A DNA stretch of 64,000 bases. Origin: Bubalus kerabau. Taxonomy: Eukaryota; Chordata; Mammalia; Artiodactyla; Bovidae. Location: NCBI RefSeq assembly GCF_029407905.1, contig NC_073637.1:53878501-53942500 (forward strand). The letters run 5' to 3'. The first letter of the stretch is position 1. Each line of letters begins with the position of its first letter. This document shows positions 1 to 10,220 of the stretch, piece after piece. The position numbers and the translations under genes are program-made. The notes beneath the pieces are model-generated. The model was given only the letters and a program-made list of their open reading frames with translations, did no database searches and was not told where the DNA came from.

Positions 1-130
1 TTGAAAGTAATATAATTCCCACATGAAACAATTATTCTCCATACCTAAAATTTGATTTCTGTCCACTTGAAAGACAAATTTCAATAAGTAACATAAAAAT
101 TGAATTTAATAGCCAATATTTCCATCTTAT

Positions 131-249
131 ATTTATTTTTTGCCTCACCACATGGCTTTCAGGATCTTACTTTCCCAATCATGGTTTGGACCTGTGCTCC
201 TTGCAGTGGAATCAAGGGGTCTCAAACACTGGATTGTCAGTGAATTTCC
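131..249 (-). mobile_element. CHR-type tRNA-derived SINE, degraded
   Basis: Read on the minus strand, this stretch resembles the artiodactyl CHR SINE head. A damaged start is followed by a B-box-like stretch and a segment resembling 'gatcttagttccc' and 'ccaccacgtggct'. The closest visible landmarks on the plus strand are 'caccacatggctttcaggat' and 'ctccttgcagtggaat'. Many substitutions indicate an old copy. A better preserved relative lies at 31730-31996. Confidence 0.5.
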
Positions 250-1112
250 ATCATTTCCATTTTATTTTAAATCAAAATAAATAATATGTAATAGGTATGT
301 TTTTTTCTGTACTAAATGTAGAAATAAATATCCTTATTTTCCACTCAGATACATCATTTTAACATCTCGATTCACAAATGTTAGATGATAGGTGACACGT
401 TACTATTCATATAATATGGTCATTAAATTTCAAAATTTAAATTAAACTTCAAAAATATTTGTTGTATTAATAAAACATATTGTGGGAACAAAATAAGGAG
501 AAAAAGTTCACTGTTGATTTTGTTAAGTATATTTGACAGGATTTTCCCTATAAAATATATCTCTCACCTCTTTCTAGAACTCCGTATCAAATTGTTAACA
601 TTTTCATCACCACTAATCTTTATGCTCAATATTTCCAAAACAAATTCTATGCATTTTACTAAAACCTTTTTTCATATTTCCCACCCCGCAGGTGATAACT
701 CACTAACTTTTCTGTCACCTATCCTAGAAATTCAGAATCATCTTCTACTCTACCTCCTAACCATTCTTTTTCTAATTTACTTGTTGAAATGATCCCATCT
801 CTCAGAAGGAGGGATATACTCATCTTAGCTACTTATTTTTCTTTGTTTACATGATTAATTACAGTCTTCTAACTGTTCTTTGTATCCCTAGTATATACCT
901 TCTTTATTCCAAATTTTTCTTTATAAAGCATAAATTCCCTGCTTTACTAACACAAATCAGCCAAAAGACTACCAGCTAATTAACAAAAACAAACAACTTT
1001 GATAAATCTGTGAGGATTATATTATGTGAAATAAATTAGGAAATTAATTTTGAGTAACATATAATAAAGTATAAAGTTCTTAGAATCCCACATTGAAGCT
1101 TTTATAATTGCC
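250..1112. other. AT-rich unique sequence, nothing recognised
   Basis: Highly AT-rich DNA with no repeat that I recognise. A 92-codon open frame at 514-792 is rich in Leu, Phe, Ile and Ser, as expected for a chance frame in AT-rich sequence. It shows no domain, and nothing around it looks like exon structure. Confidence 0.6.
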
Positions 1113-1302
1113 TACTGCTGCTACTGCTGCTGCTGCTAAGTCACGTCAGTTATGTCCGACTCTGTGTGACCCCATGGACGGCAGCCCACCAGGCTCCCGT
1201 CCCTGGGATTCTCCAGGCAAAAACACTGGAGTGGGTTGCCATTTCCTTCTCCAGTGCATGAAAGTGAAAAGTGAAAGTGAAGTCACTCAGTCGTGTCCAA
1301 CT
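1113..1302 (-). mobile_element. BOV-A2 SINE, truncated
   Basis: The plus strand starts with the complement of the (AGC)n tail (ctactgctgctgctgctaag). It continues through the first BovB-derived monomer and the linker 'gaaagtgaaaagtgaaagtg', then stops early in the second monomer. The element is therefore in minus orientation and lacks its 5' part. Sequence is close to the family consensus, which suggests a fairly recent insertion. Confidence 0.9.
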
Positions 1303-2197
1303 ACTTACTTTCAATATGTTTACAAACAAAATAAAAAACAAGGAAGAATCTGACCATTTAATTAACTAGAAGGCAGATAAAGAACTCTGCTGAATGCTTT
1401 TTATCTACAAATAGTTAAAGGTGTTGGTATTTCACTTCTGTACCCCTCAGCACATTTAGTATAGTACCATGGACAGAGCAGCTGTTTGGTAATATTAATA
1501 GTCTGTATTTGAATTGAACCATCTAGTCCAGTACCCTTTATTTATTATGATACTATGAATACTTTGAGAAGTGGAATAATGTGCCCAAAGAACTTAACAA
1601 GAACCACAATGCAGTTTTTAGTTTAGAAATGTGTGCATGATCAAAGACACAAGAATGCCATCTGGTGGTAACTTATGCAGAAAAACTGTACCAAATGACT
1701 TCTACTGCTAATAGGAGGTAGACCAGAAGGCTGTAGTTGACAATTATAACTTTTCAAGAGGGAAAAAAAAAAATCATGTTAAAGGGAAATAATCATAAAT
1801 ACATTATCATTCACATAGTTCACCTTATTAACTAAAATGTTCATCTTCAAGATATTTGGCTCGAGTCAAGTAGAGTTTCACTGAAATACGATGGAGCCAA
1901 TCTCATTAACTGTAACTTGGAAGTATGACACGTACATAAAACATGCATGGAGTATGATGTATTAATACAGTAGCACTTGTATACAAATGATAAAAAGATA
2001 TGAGGGCATGCTCAAAAGTGTTTCGCCAATATGAATGTATAATCAAAAATATTTCCTACATGGTAGTTGTAAACATGTGAACTAAACACAGAAAAAAACA
2101 TATTTTTTGTAAGTATTTTTAACAACTTTCAAAATAGCTCTGATACAAAATTACAGGAGCCAGAATTTTGGAAAATATGAATGGCTTAGTTTATGCT
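1303..2197. other. AT-rich unique sequence
   Basis: I see no recognisable gene or repeat here. A short A run lies near 1764. Confidence 0.55.
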
Positions 2198-2404
2198 TGG
2201 CTATTCCCAGGTGGCTCAGTCAATAAAGCGTCTACCCGCCATGTAGGAGACCAGAGTTCGATCCCTGGGTTGGGAAGATCCACTGGAGAAGGAAATGGCA
2301 ACCCACTCCAGTCTTCTTGCCTGGAAAATTCCATGGATGGAGGAGCCTGATAGGCTACTGTCCATGGGGGTCGCAAAGAGTCGGACACGACTGAGTGACT
2401 TCAC
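2198..2404 (+). mobile_element. Bov-tA SINE
   Basis: Starts with the tRNA-like head (ctattcccaggtggctcagt). An intact-looking B-box region follows (gagttcgatccctgg near 2256), then the BovB-derived body (ggaaatggcaacccactcc; gtcggacacgactgagtgac). It ends in a T-rich stretch. Full-length and moderately diverged. It is non-autonomous, and this family is thought to use the BovB machinery. Confidence 0.93.
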
Positions 2405-3137
2405 TCTTTCTTTCTTTATTAAAGGTAAGGTTTATCATGAAAAATAATTCTAGATCCTATCTCTAATATAGATTTCAGTTGTTTGTTTGAAGCCAAAATG
2501 TTCAATTCACAAGTCAGACAGTAAAAGAAAAGGGCTGAAATGATTAAGTTACCTATGTAGTTTTTACATATATTTATGAACATATATGTGTTTATGCTTT
2601 ACAGCATTTGTTTATAATATCAAAATTAACAATTGCAATCTATTTCAAGCAAAACTAGAATCAGTTTATTTAGGAATTCCATTGGTGATCTTTTTTGTAA
2701 GTGTTTCTGTCAACAGTACATTTAATGAGAAATAAATGAAACTATGGCATGGCCCTACCAGTAAGTAAATCTTGAGTTGACTCCATGTTAGTAAATAAAT
2801 TAGGAAACTCAATGAGGTAATTTGAAGGTGCCCCTAGTGAAATGAAACAAAGTTTGCATCTGCTTCTTTAAAAAAAAAAGAAGATATGGATGACTTCTTA
2901 ATTGGCCCTCTACTTTTTTCTTATGGAAATTCCTGTACTAGCAAAACCCATTCCAGGAGGGTGCAACTCTCCTCAATAAGTTAGAAATGCTTCATAAGAA
3001 TTTTAAGTCAAACATGTTGAAATTAGGACTCTCTGGGGCCTATTGAATCATTCCCCTAAAAAAGCAGCACTTGTTTGGCTATTCCTGCTTAAGTTGGGGA
3101 TTAAGGCTGGAGATTTGAGAGGAAATACAACTAAAAA
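2405..3137. other. Unique AT-rich sequence
   Basis: No gene or repeat recognised. A run of about ten A residues lies near 2870. Confidence 0.55.
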
Positions 3138-3357
3138 AGGGAGCTTTCCCAGCGGCTCAGCTGGTAAAGAATCTGACTGCATTGCAGGAGATGCAGATTC
3201 AATCCCTGGGCCAGGAAGATCCCCTGAAGTAGGGCATGGCCACGTACTCCAGTATTCTTTCTTGGAAAATCCCATGGACAGAGGAGCCTAGTTGGTTGTA
3301 GTCCATAAGATCACAAAGAATGAGACACAACTGATGTGACTTAGCATGCACACATGA
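3138..3357 (+). mobile_element. Bov-tA SINE
   Basis: tRNA-like head (gagctttcccagcggctcag), diverged B box (gattcaatccctggg), then the BovB-derived body ending in 'gacttagcatgcacacatga'. More diverged than the copy at 2198-2404. CpG sites are largely lost. Confidence 0.92.
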
Positions 3358-3965
3358 CTACAAGAAATGTTAAATCACTTTAAATTACAAATTACAAAAG
3401 AACTCATTGAAGTTTAAGGAAAAATGTAACAATATATATATTTTTTAATTTATGCCATACTTATTTGGCCCCAGAACAATGCAGTATACACTGTTAGTTT
3501 AATGGGTTTCAGTTTCCATTAGGGCTATTTAAATCCCTTTGTGTTAATAAATGATCTGCATTTATATGTAATAGCTTTTAATAAAAGTTATGGACTAAAT
3601 CTTTTAGTTATCAATAATCTAACATAGTATAGTGCTAAGGACAAAAAAGAAAACAAAAACTTACATTTCATTTTGTTCCAACAAAATTGAAATTAAGTAT
3701 CTGCCTGAGATCATTTTAGTCCATTCTAATAGTGAGCAGTTCTGTCCCCAACCTCTGACTGCTCTTGAAGACTAAAAGACAGACTTACACTTTCATCTCC
3801 TTCTGCTAGTAAAAATGTTTTACTCCTGAAAGTTTTTATTTAGAATACACATGTTATATTGGTTGTTATTTGTGGCCATGCAATATTCTCAAATTATTTT
3901 TAACAAAATTGGTGATAGAATAGGCTCATATTCCAGGGGGTGGGAGGTATTTGTGGGATAGCAGT
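3358..3965. other. Unique AT-rich sequence
   Basis: No gene or repeat recognised in these 600 bases. Confidence 0.55.
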
Positions 3966-4203
3966 GACTGTGGTGGTTAAGAGTTTAATATTGGAATCAG
4001 ATGGCATGGTTATGGTTTGGATTTGGAGCTCAATACTTACATGCAGTGTGAATTTCATAAGTTACTAATTTGCCTGCATTTCCTTATCTGTAATATGTAG
4101 TTAATAATAGTATCTCCTGGTGCTATTGAAAGGAACACATTTAAAGTACTTAGAAAAGTGCCTGACACATACAACACTAAATAAATAATAGCTGCTATTC
4201 TCA
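3966..4203 (+). mobile_element. MIR SINE
   Basis: The run of landmarks fits MIR in order: 'gtggttaagagt', 'ttggaatcagatggca', a central stretch with 'catttccttatctgtaata', then 'aatagtatctcctggtgct', 'aaagtacttagaaaagtgcc' and 'tgacacatacaacactaaat'. Ancient and well diverged, as expected for a repeat that predates placental mammals. Near full length. Confidence 0.85.
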
Positions 4204-4511
4204 GGCTAATAATTGCTATTACAAGACACTAGTTTGCTCAAAAATAGAATTTTTCAGTCAAAATTTTGTTCCAACTAAGAAAATTACAGTGAATAGCATA
4301 AATGTTATTAGAGCAAATAATATATTATAAAATAATGCTTTCAAAATAAAATCAACTTTATGGTTTTCAAATTGAATAGCATAAGGAACCCTATATATTA
4401 ATCAAATACAGAATGGATGTACTATCACAGTATTATGTTCTGTCACTATATGAGATTGTTATTCAGTTGGTACTCTTGAAACATTGCTAACAAAGATCTT
4501 ATCATGTGGTA

Positions 4512-4706
4512 TAGGGGTCCCCAGATTCTAGAATTTAACACCTGATAATCTGAAGTGGAACAGATGTAATAATAATAGAAACAAAGTGCACTATAAATAT
4601 AAGGCACTTGAATTATCCTGAAATCATCTTCCTTACCCTGGTCTGTGGAAATATTGTCTTTCCTGAAATTTGTTCCTGATGCCAAAAGGTTGGGGACCAC
4701 TGATCT
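4512..4706 (-). mobile_element. MER1-like hAT-Charlie non-autonomous DNA transposon
   Basis: The ends form the expected inverted termini: 'ggggtccccag' on the left and 'ttggggaccactg' on the right, so the minus strand begins CAGTGGTCCCCAACC. Inside are 'acctgataatctgaagtgga' and 'ctggtctgtggaaatattgt', both matching the MER1 pattern. The centre is shorter than the full family, so this is an internally deleted copy. No transposase is encoded. Confidence 0.75.
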
Positions 4707-5046
4707 AGTAGGAACCAAATAGAATTCATAACATCAGTTGTCCATAATTCAACACAATGTAAATTTATGAACTTGCCATTAGCGCTTTCTTTATTATTCT
4801 GAAATCTGAGTTCTGATCCTAGTAGAGAATTTTTTTGTCATGTCATAACTAAGATATCACTGACCTTTCAGTGGTGCAGACAGCTTCACCTAGGATAGAT
4901 AATCAAAGACAGGTGATGTTTGTACCATTTAATACAATGTGCAAAGCCTCCTTTATCTCAAAACTGTTTGCTTCATCGATCTGTCATTCTTCCTGAAAAT
5001 CAGAACCAATAGAGGTATTGATTAATTCTTTTAGTCATATATTTAG

Positions 5047-5056
5047 GTCTTTATCC
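5047..5056 (+). repeat. Target site duplication, left copy (pair at 5706-5715)
   Basis: gtctttatcc occurs exactly at both outer edges of the composite element. The next base differs (c versus t), so the duplication is 10 bp. Confidence 0.85.
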
Positions 5057-5705
5057 CTCAGTTCAGTTGCTCAGTCATGTCCGACTCTTTGCAACCCCAT
5101 GGACTGCAGCAAGCCAGGCTTCCCTGTCCATCGCCAACTCACAGAGATTGCTCAAACTCATGTCCATTGAGCTGGTGATCCCATCCAACCATCTCATCCT
5201 GTGTCATCCCTTTCTCCTCCTGTCCTCAATCTTCCCAGCATCAGTGTCTTTTCCAATGAATCAGTTCTTCGTGTCAGGTGGCCAAAGTATTGGAGCTTCA
5301 GCTTCAACATCAGTCCTTCCAATGAATATTCAGGGCTGATTGACTGGTTGGGTCTCCTTGCAGTCCAAGGGACTCTCAAGAGTCTTCTCCAGTTCAAAAG
5401 CATCAATTTTTTGGTGTTCAACTTTCTTTATAGTCCAAATCTCACATTCGTAAATGACTGCTGGAAAAACCATAGCTTGGACCGTATGGACTTTTGTTGG
5501 CAAAGTAATGTCTCTGCTTTTTAATATGCTGTTTAGGTTGATCATAGCTTTTCTTCCCAGGAGCAGTCCATGGAATTTTCTAGGCCAGAATACTGGAGTG
5601 GGTAGCCTTTCCCTTCTCCAAGGGACCTTTCCAACCTAGGGATCAAACTCAGGTCTCACCACATTGCAGATGGATTCTTTACCAGCTGAGCCACAAGGGA
5701 AGCCT
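5057..5705 (-). mobile_element. Composite retroposon: Bov-tA head fused to BovB 3' tail (ART2A-like)
   Basis: In minus orientation this reads as one 649-bp unit. A tRNA-like SINE head and the start of the SINE body (5705 down to about 5566) pass directly into about 510 bp of BovB 3' sequence (5565 down to 5057), ending in the (CTGAA) tail. The unit is bounded by a perfect 10-bp direct repeat, gtctttatcc, at 5047-5056 and 5706-5715. It therefore integrated as a single retroposon and is not two separate insertions. The BovB part carries frame-breaking changes and is of the older type. ART2A is a possible existing name; I cannot confirm this here. Confidence 0.88.
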
Positions 5706-5747
5706 GTCTTTATCCTTAACCTGCCTTAAATATATCCAGAAGATAGT

Positions 5748-5762
5748 TAGATAGATAGATAT
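5748..5762 (+). repeat. Short (GATA)n microsatellite
   Basis: Nearly four tandem copies of the 4-bp unit. Confidence 0.8.
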
Positions 5763-5763
5763 A

Positions 5764-6360
5764 CCACAAGAATCATGGGTACTTAAATTAGCAAGTCATT
5801 CTCATTCTTTAATATTCTCATCAAGTAAAACATTGTTCTTTAAACTTTAATGGGAAATAATAAGCAAAAAATTAATTGAGGCACTGTAATAAAAACTCTT
5901 TATGATATAGTATGATACATTATTACTCATTGTGTCAATGTACTAAAAATTGCTACAGTTTAAAAGCTGAAATGAATAAGTTGGGGTGGAGTTCAAAATA
6001 TAAGATGCTTCCAAAATACAAAATCAGAAATAGAATAAAAAACTTCAACACTCTTTCTGAAATTTAAAAAAAAAAAAATGAATTTTGCCTTCCAGGATAG
6101 CATATGCACAACTCAGAATATGTTGTCAAGGCAATTATGTTATTAACTGATTATTTTCTAAGAAAAGCAGATGGTAAAATAAATTATATTCTTAAGAATT
6201 TTTCTTAGATTTCCTACTTCTGGAGAGTGTTCTTCCATGAAGAATTAAAACAGAGTTAGTGAAAGGGCTCCCATATTGTTACTTAATGGAAAAATGTTTT
6301 CCTGTCTACATTACCAGTGACAGAATTTCCTTTTCTGGATTTGTTATTTTTGATAACAAG
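5764..6360. other. Unique AT-rich sequence
   Basis: Nothing recognised apart from a 12-A run near 6067. Confidence 0.55.
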
Positions 6361-6625
6361 ATGGAGAGGGTGGGAAGATTTAGGAGAATGGCATTGAAAC
6401 ATGTGTAATATCATGTATGAAACGAGTTGCCAGTCCAGGTTCAATGCACGATACTGGATGCTTGGGGCTGGTGCACTGGGATGACCCAGAGGGATGGTGT
6501 GGGGAGGGAAGAGGGAGGAAGGTTCAGGATGGGGAGTGCATGTATACTTGTGGTGGATTCGTTTTGATGTTTGGCAAAACTAATACAGTGTTTCAGGTTT
6601 AAAAATAAATAAAATAAAAAAAAAT
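6361..6625 (+). mobile_element. L1 3' UTR end, ruminant type
   Basis: Contains the ruminant L1 3' end signature: 'gagttgccagtccaggttc', 'gatactggatgcttggggct', 'gggatgacccagagggatgg', 'ggcaaaactaatacagtg', then an A-rich tail. Only the last ~265 bp are present, so it is 5' truncated and non-coding. The tail runs directly into a short BovB-like scrap (next feature). A second copy of this L1 end is at 42445-42690. Confidence 0.88.
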
Positions 6626-6653
6626 AAAAGCAGAGACATTACTTTGCCAACAA
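6626..6653 (+). mobile_element. 28-bp BovB scrap behind the L1 A-tail
   Basis: Matches the BovB stretch that encodes the residues after the 'agcatattgaaaagcagag' region; compare 14380-14407 in the young BovB. It is followed at once by an A-rich run (caacaacaaaaaaaat). It may be a 3' transduction carried by the L1 RNA, or a template switch. Confidence 0.6.
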
Positions 6654-6956
6654 CAACAAAAAAAATAGGAACACATGAAAATAGTTTTATCATTGGTTAT
6701 TTGAGCACCAGGGAAGAGAAAGCTCTGCAGCTGCTTTGGACACCTGACGGGAGTCAGCTCTTACAAGACTGATGAGCCGTTGTAACGTAAGCATTGAGTA
6801 TATACTTGGAACAAGAGACCAGTATGTTGTAAGGCGTCCCCACTTTTCAAAAGTTTGCTTCACGTCACTTGGTTTTCATGAAGGATCCACCTTAGTACCT
6901 GTTTTCACTAACTGAAAGAAATCTAAAGAGAATTTTCACTTTTACAAAAAAAGTGT

Positions 6957-7163
6957 AAGTGTTAGTCACTCAGTCATATCTGACTCTTTGTGACCCCATG
7001 GAGTATAATCCACCAGGCTCCTCTGTCCATGGAATTCTTTAGGCAAGAATACTGGAGTGGGTTGCCATTTCCTTCTCCAGGGGATTTTCCTTACCCAGAG
7101 ATCAAACTCAAGTCTCCTGCATTGTAGGCAGATACTTTACTGTCTGAGACACCAAGGAAGCCC
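6957..7163 (-). mobile_element. Bov-tA SINE
   Basis: The plus strand shows the reversed order of body then head: 'gttagtcactcagtcat', 'gggttgccatttccttctcc', then 'gagacaccaaggaagccc'. Full length. A 9-bp repeat, tttcacttt, at 6934-6943 and 7174-7182 is a candidate target duplication, although it stands about 10 bp off the head end. Confidence 0.9.
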
Positions 7164-7169
7164 CATTTA

Positions 7170-7208
7170 TACCTTTCACTTTAAAAGAAAAAAAAAAAGT
7201 GAAAGGTA
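7170..7208. repeat. Small perfect inverted repeat
   Basis: 13-bp arms, tacctttcacttt (7170-7182) and its complement (7196-7208), around a 13-nt A-rich loop. It lies between two SINEs. It could form a hairpin, but it is probably fortuitous and due to the purine tract. Confidence 0.6.
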
Positions 7209-7237
7209 AAATTGAAGTTCAGCATTTGTTTTGCAGC

Positions 7238-7452
7238 AAGATTCCCAGGTGGTACTAGTGGTAAAGAACCTGCCTGCCAAGGCAGGAGATGTAAAAGACA
7301 TGGGTTCAGTCCCTGGGTTGGGAAGATCCCCTGGAGAAAGGCATGGTAATCCACGCCAGTATTTTTGCCTGGAGAACCCTATGGACAGAGGCGCCTGGGA
7401 GGCTAAAGTCCATAGGGTCACAAAGAGTGGGACATGACTGAAGTGACTAGCA
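7238..7452 (+). mobile_element. Bov-tA SINE
   Basis: Head 'agattcccaggtggtactag', diverged B box 'gggttcagtccctggg', BovB-derived body, end 'gaagtgactagcatgtatga'. It faces the minus-strand SINE at 6957-7163 only 75 bp away, so the pair forms a head-to-head inverted repeat. Confidence 0.92.
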
Positions 7453-8418
7453 TGTATGAGATGTTACAGAGGCAGTGTGGCCCCTAGGCACTAAGAGTGG
7501 AACCACCAAGCTCCTTGCCTGGGAACTACACTCAGCATCTTAGCATCAGGTCACCATGGCTTCAAACTGTGTCTGTAGCATCTGTGCTTTATCTCAATTT
7601 ATTTTTGTGCATCTATTAGCAAGATGTGTCCTAAGGTAGCTGCTTCTTCACTTTCTTCTTTATGGCTTACAGAAGGATTCATAGGGATGCTCTATTTTGG
7701 ATAATGGGGGGAAACTGTACCCCTTTTTTCACAAACCCAGAACACAGTCAAGGACACTGAGGGTAGAAGTGAAGTGGCATCCCTTACTATTACACTTAAG
7801 AAATCACTCACAATATATACGTTTCTAATCACCAGAGCGCTAGTTGAGGTCACTTTCTAAGAGGACAAAGGAAGTCCCCTAGGGGATGCAACAATTTTGT
7901 TTTCCTTGTGGCCAAGATTGTCCCCTGACTGCATTGAGCTGCTTAAACCATTCCATCAACAGATAAATAAATAAAGGATTTGCTGTATTGGCTCTGTTGA
8001 TTGATCTTGATTATAAATGGGGAAAAGAGTCCCTGGTTTACACTGGGATCAAGAAGGAATATGTATAGAAACCAGTAGATTTAGCAGATGGCCAGTGAAT
8101 ACTTTTGTGCAGAGAAATAAATTAACGAAACATTACAACATAAATCAACAGGTTCATAAATGGCTCAGACACTTCAGGAATAAAGGTCCGGGTCACAACA
8201 TCGTGACCAATTGAAACAGCAGCTGAGGGCAAAATATGAAATGCTTGGTGAATAGATGGAGACACCGAAAATGGCTCCGAAAATTATCAGTTACAGGAAA
8301 AAAAAAAAAAAAAAAGGTAGCTATCAGTGTTTTCTCCCTTGCTTTGTTATAGAAGTATCTGCATATATAGAGACTGATTTTTATTCTTTCTTCTATTTCT
8401 CTGCAATTTTATATAAGG
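7453..8418. other. Unique sequence, no gene recognised
   Basis: Holds an 18-A run near 8300 and a 65-codon open frame (8017-8214) without recognisable features. I see no known repeat, though old unlisted elements cannot be excluded. Confidence 0.5.
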
Positions 8419-8434
8419 CATGTTGGTGGTAGTT

Positions 8435-8658
8435 GAGCTTCCCGGGTGGCACTAGTGGTAAAGAACCTGCCTGCTAGTGCAGGAGACATAAGAGGCGCTG
8501 GTTTGATCCCTGGGTTAGGAAGATCTCCTGGAGGAGGGCATGACCACCCACTCCATTATTCTTGCCTGGAGAATCTCATAGACTGAGGAGCCTGATCAGC
8601 TATGATCCACAGAGTTGAAAAGAGTCTGACACGACTGAAGCAATTGAGCACACATGCG
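8435..8658 (+). mobile_element. Bov-tA SINE with 16-bp target duplication
   Basis: Full-length copy. The flanks carry catgttggtggtagtt (8419-8434) and catgttggtggcagtt (8659-8674), a 16-bp target duplication with one mismatch. This fixes both borders. Head 'gagcttcccgggtggcacta', B box region 'tggtttgatccctggg'. Confidence 0.95.
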
Positions 8659-8674
8659 CATGTTGGTGGCAGTT

Positions 8675-10220
8675 AGCATTTTCATGTAGGCTTTAAGTTG
8701 TAAGGATGTCAAGAGACTTTGTGATGAGCTAGGTGATGGGAGCTAACAGTAGTTGCTGAGGATGTGCGCCTCTCATTTGGAGAAGAGAGCAAACATGTCT
8801 TCATCTATACATGGCTGACTCCCCTGTTCAGTACCAATTTCTCAAATGGGAGACACTCACAAGAGACTTTTGAGGCAAAAAAGAAACAAAAGCTGCTATC
8901 CCTCAACAGGCTGATGAGTTCCGAGACTTTATCAAGTGACAGACATATAGTTTTGCCAGAGGGTTCATGGCCTTCTCTCTCCACTTGCCTACTTTGAAGT
9001 TACACAAAGCTGAGCAGCAATTCCCTGTGATTCTCGCACTTCTTGATTTTCTGAATGTCAGAAGCCACTTCCCTGTCCTGACCATCACTCTCCTAGCTCT
9101 TGTCTGGTTTTGCAGACTTTTAATTTCCTGTATTAATCCTTCTTGTCTATATAACAGAGTGTTTCTCTTTTCCCTTTAGATCTCTCTGATACAGTAATTA
9201 CTGTATTTTCTCCTAGCAAACCATTGAAATTACTGCTCTCAGGAAAATGAAAGCTTCTCTTCTCACCATAATTCATATCCCTAAAATCTCAGCTTCTCTC
9301 CATCTTTTGGATAAAACTGTAGATTTGTGTATTTTGAAAGGACATCTAAAGTGACTTTTATCTCCACTATTATAATGGCTCTCATCGTGAAAGACTAGAC
9401 TAGAGTTGATTATATTCTGGACTTAGACCTCTGTTCAACATTTTCTTCTTTTTGAATCAGGTTCCTCAACCACTCTGTACCGTGTCTATCCTGAGTGAAC
9501 AGAGAATCCTCAGTGGTCATATAATTTGTCCATTGCCAGTATGTGTACTTTTCATTGCCCTGGCCTACTTTCCAACAGCTTTCTATCAAGTGTGTTGTAC
9601 TTTCTGCATGTGCACCTTGCATTATTCATCATACTTTTCTCCTATTCAGCCTTTCTCCAGCCACAAAGGTCCATTCTTCTTCCCAAAACTACTTTAATAT
9701 TTCAAGATAAATTTTGGCAATTTATATTCACCTTTTTTCCTCATAAAGAGCATAAATATAAGCAATTTAGTCAATTAAATATTAGATGATTTGTAAGCAC
9801 AAGGAAAATTGGGATAGTGAGTGGAACACTTAAGATTCAGTATCCTTAAAACTCCTTATGTATTGAGGGTGAGCAAACTTTTTGCTGGTATTACATAAGT
9901 TGGCAAGGTTTTGTAAAGTGTGTATAGGCATTTCCTGTGATAACTCCTAACAGCAGCTTAATAGCTCTGTTCCCATTCTATGTAGATTTCCTTTGAGACT
10001 TCCTACATGTTATTTCCACTGAGGCAGGTCATTTATAAAATCATTTAAACCATATTAGAAATTCAGGAAGAATCTCTTGTGTATAGAGGCTCTTGAGCTG
10101 TTTCTGTGCACTATTTTTTGACATGTTTGTGATGAGGCCTTCCTCACCCCCCCAATTTAATTCAGTTTTATTTAACAACATTGCTTAAGTATCAGTCATG
10201 ACCCTGGGATACAATTATGG
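8675..10220. other. Unique sequence, no gene recognised
   Basis: Less AT-rich than its neighbours in 8760-9700, with several short overlapping open frames (for example 8764-8997, 9452-9697, 9526-9789). None shows a recognisable domain, a splice context that I can defend, or a retrocopy signature with A-tail and target duplication. A very old repeat may be present. Confidence 0.45.

Noticed and set aside
514..792. 92-codon frame near the left edge
   Set aside because: Composition (Leu, Phe, Ile, Ser) is that of translated AT-rich DNA; no homology, no promoter or splice context.
1118..1137. (CTG)n triplet tract as an expandable disease-type microsatellite
   Set aside because: It is the complement of the normal (AGC)n tail of BOV-A2; the same tail is seen at 18880, 27357, 37667 and 61964.
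2250..2275. B-box sequences as tRNA genes
   Set aside because: All such sites (also 58785 and 42058) sit within Bov-tA heads that lack a foldable full tRNA cloverleaf and continue into BovB-derived bodies.
8764..9789. Cluster of short frames as possible exons
   Set aside because: Frames overlap on both strands, none has a recognisable domain, and candidate splice sites (for example 'ccctttag' near 9178) are no better than expected by chance.
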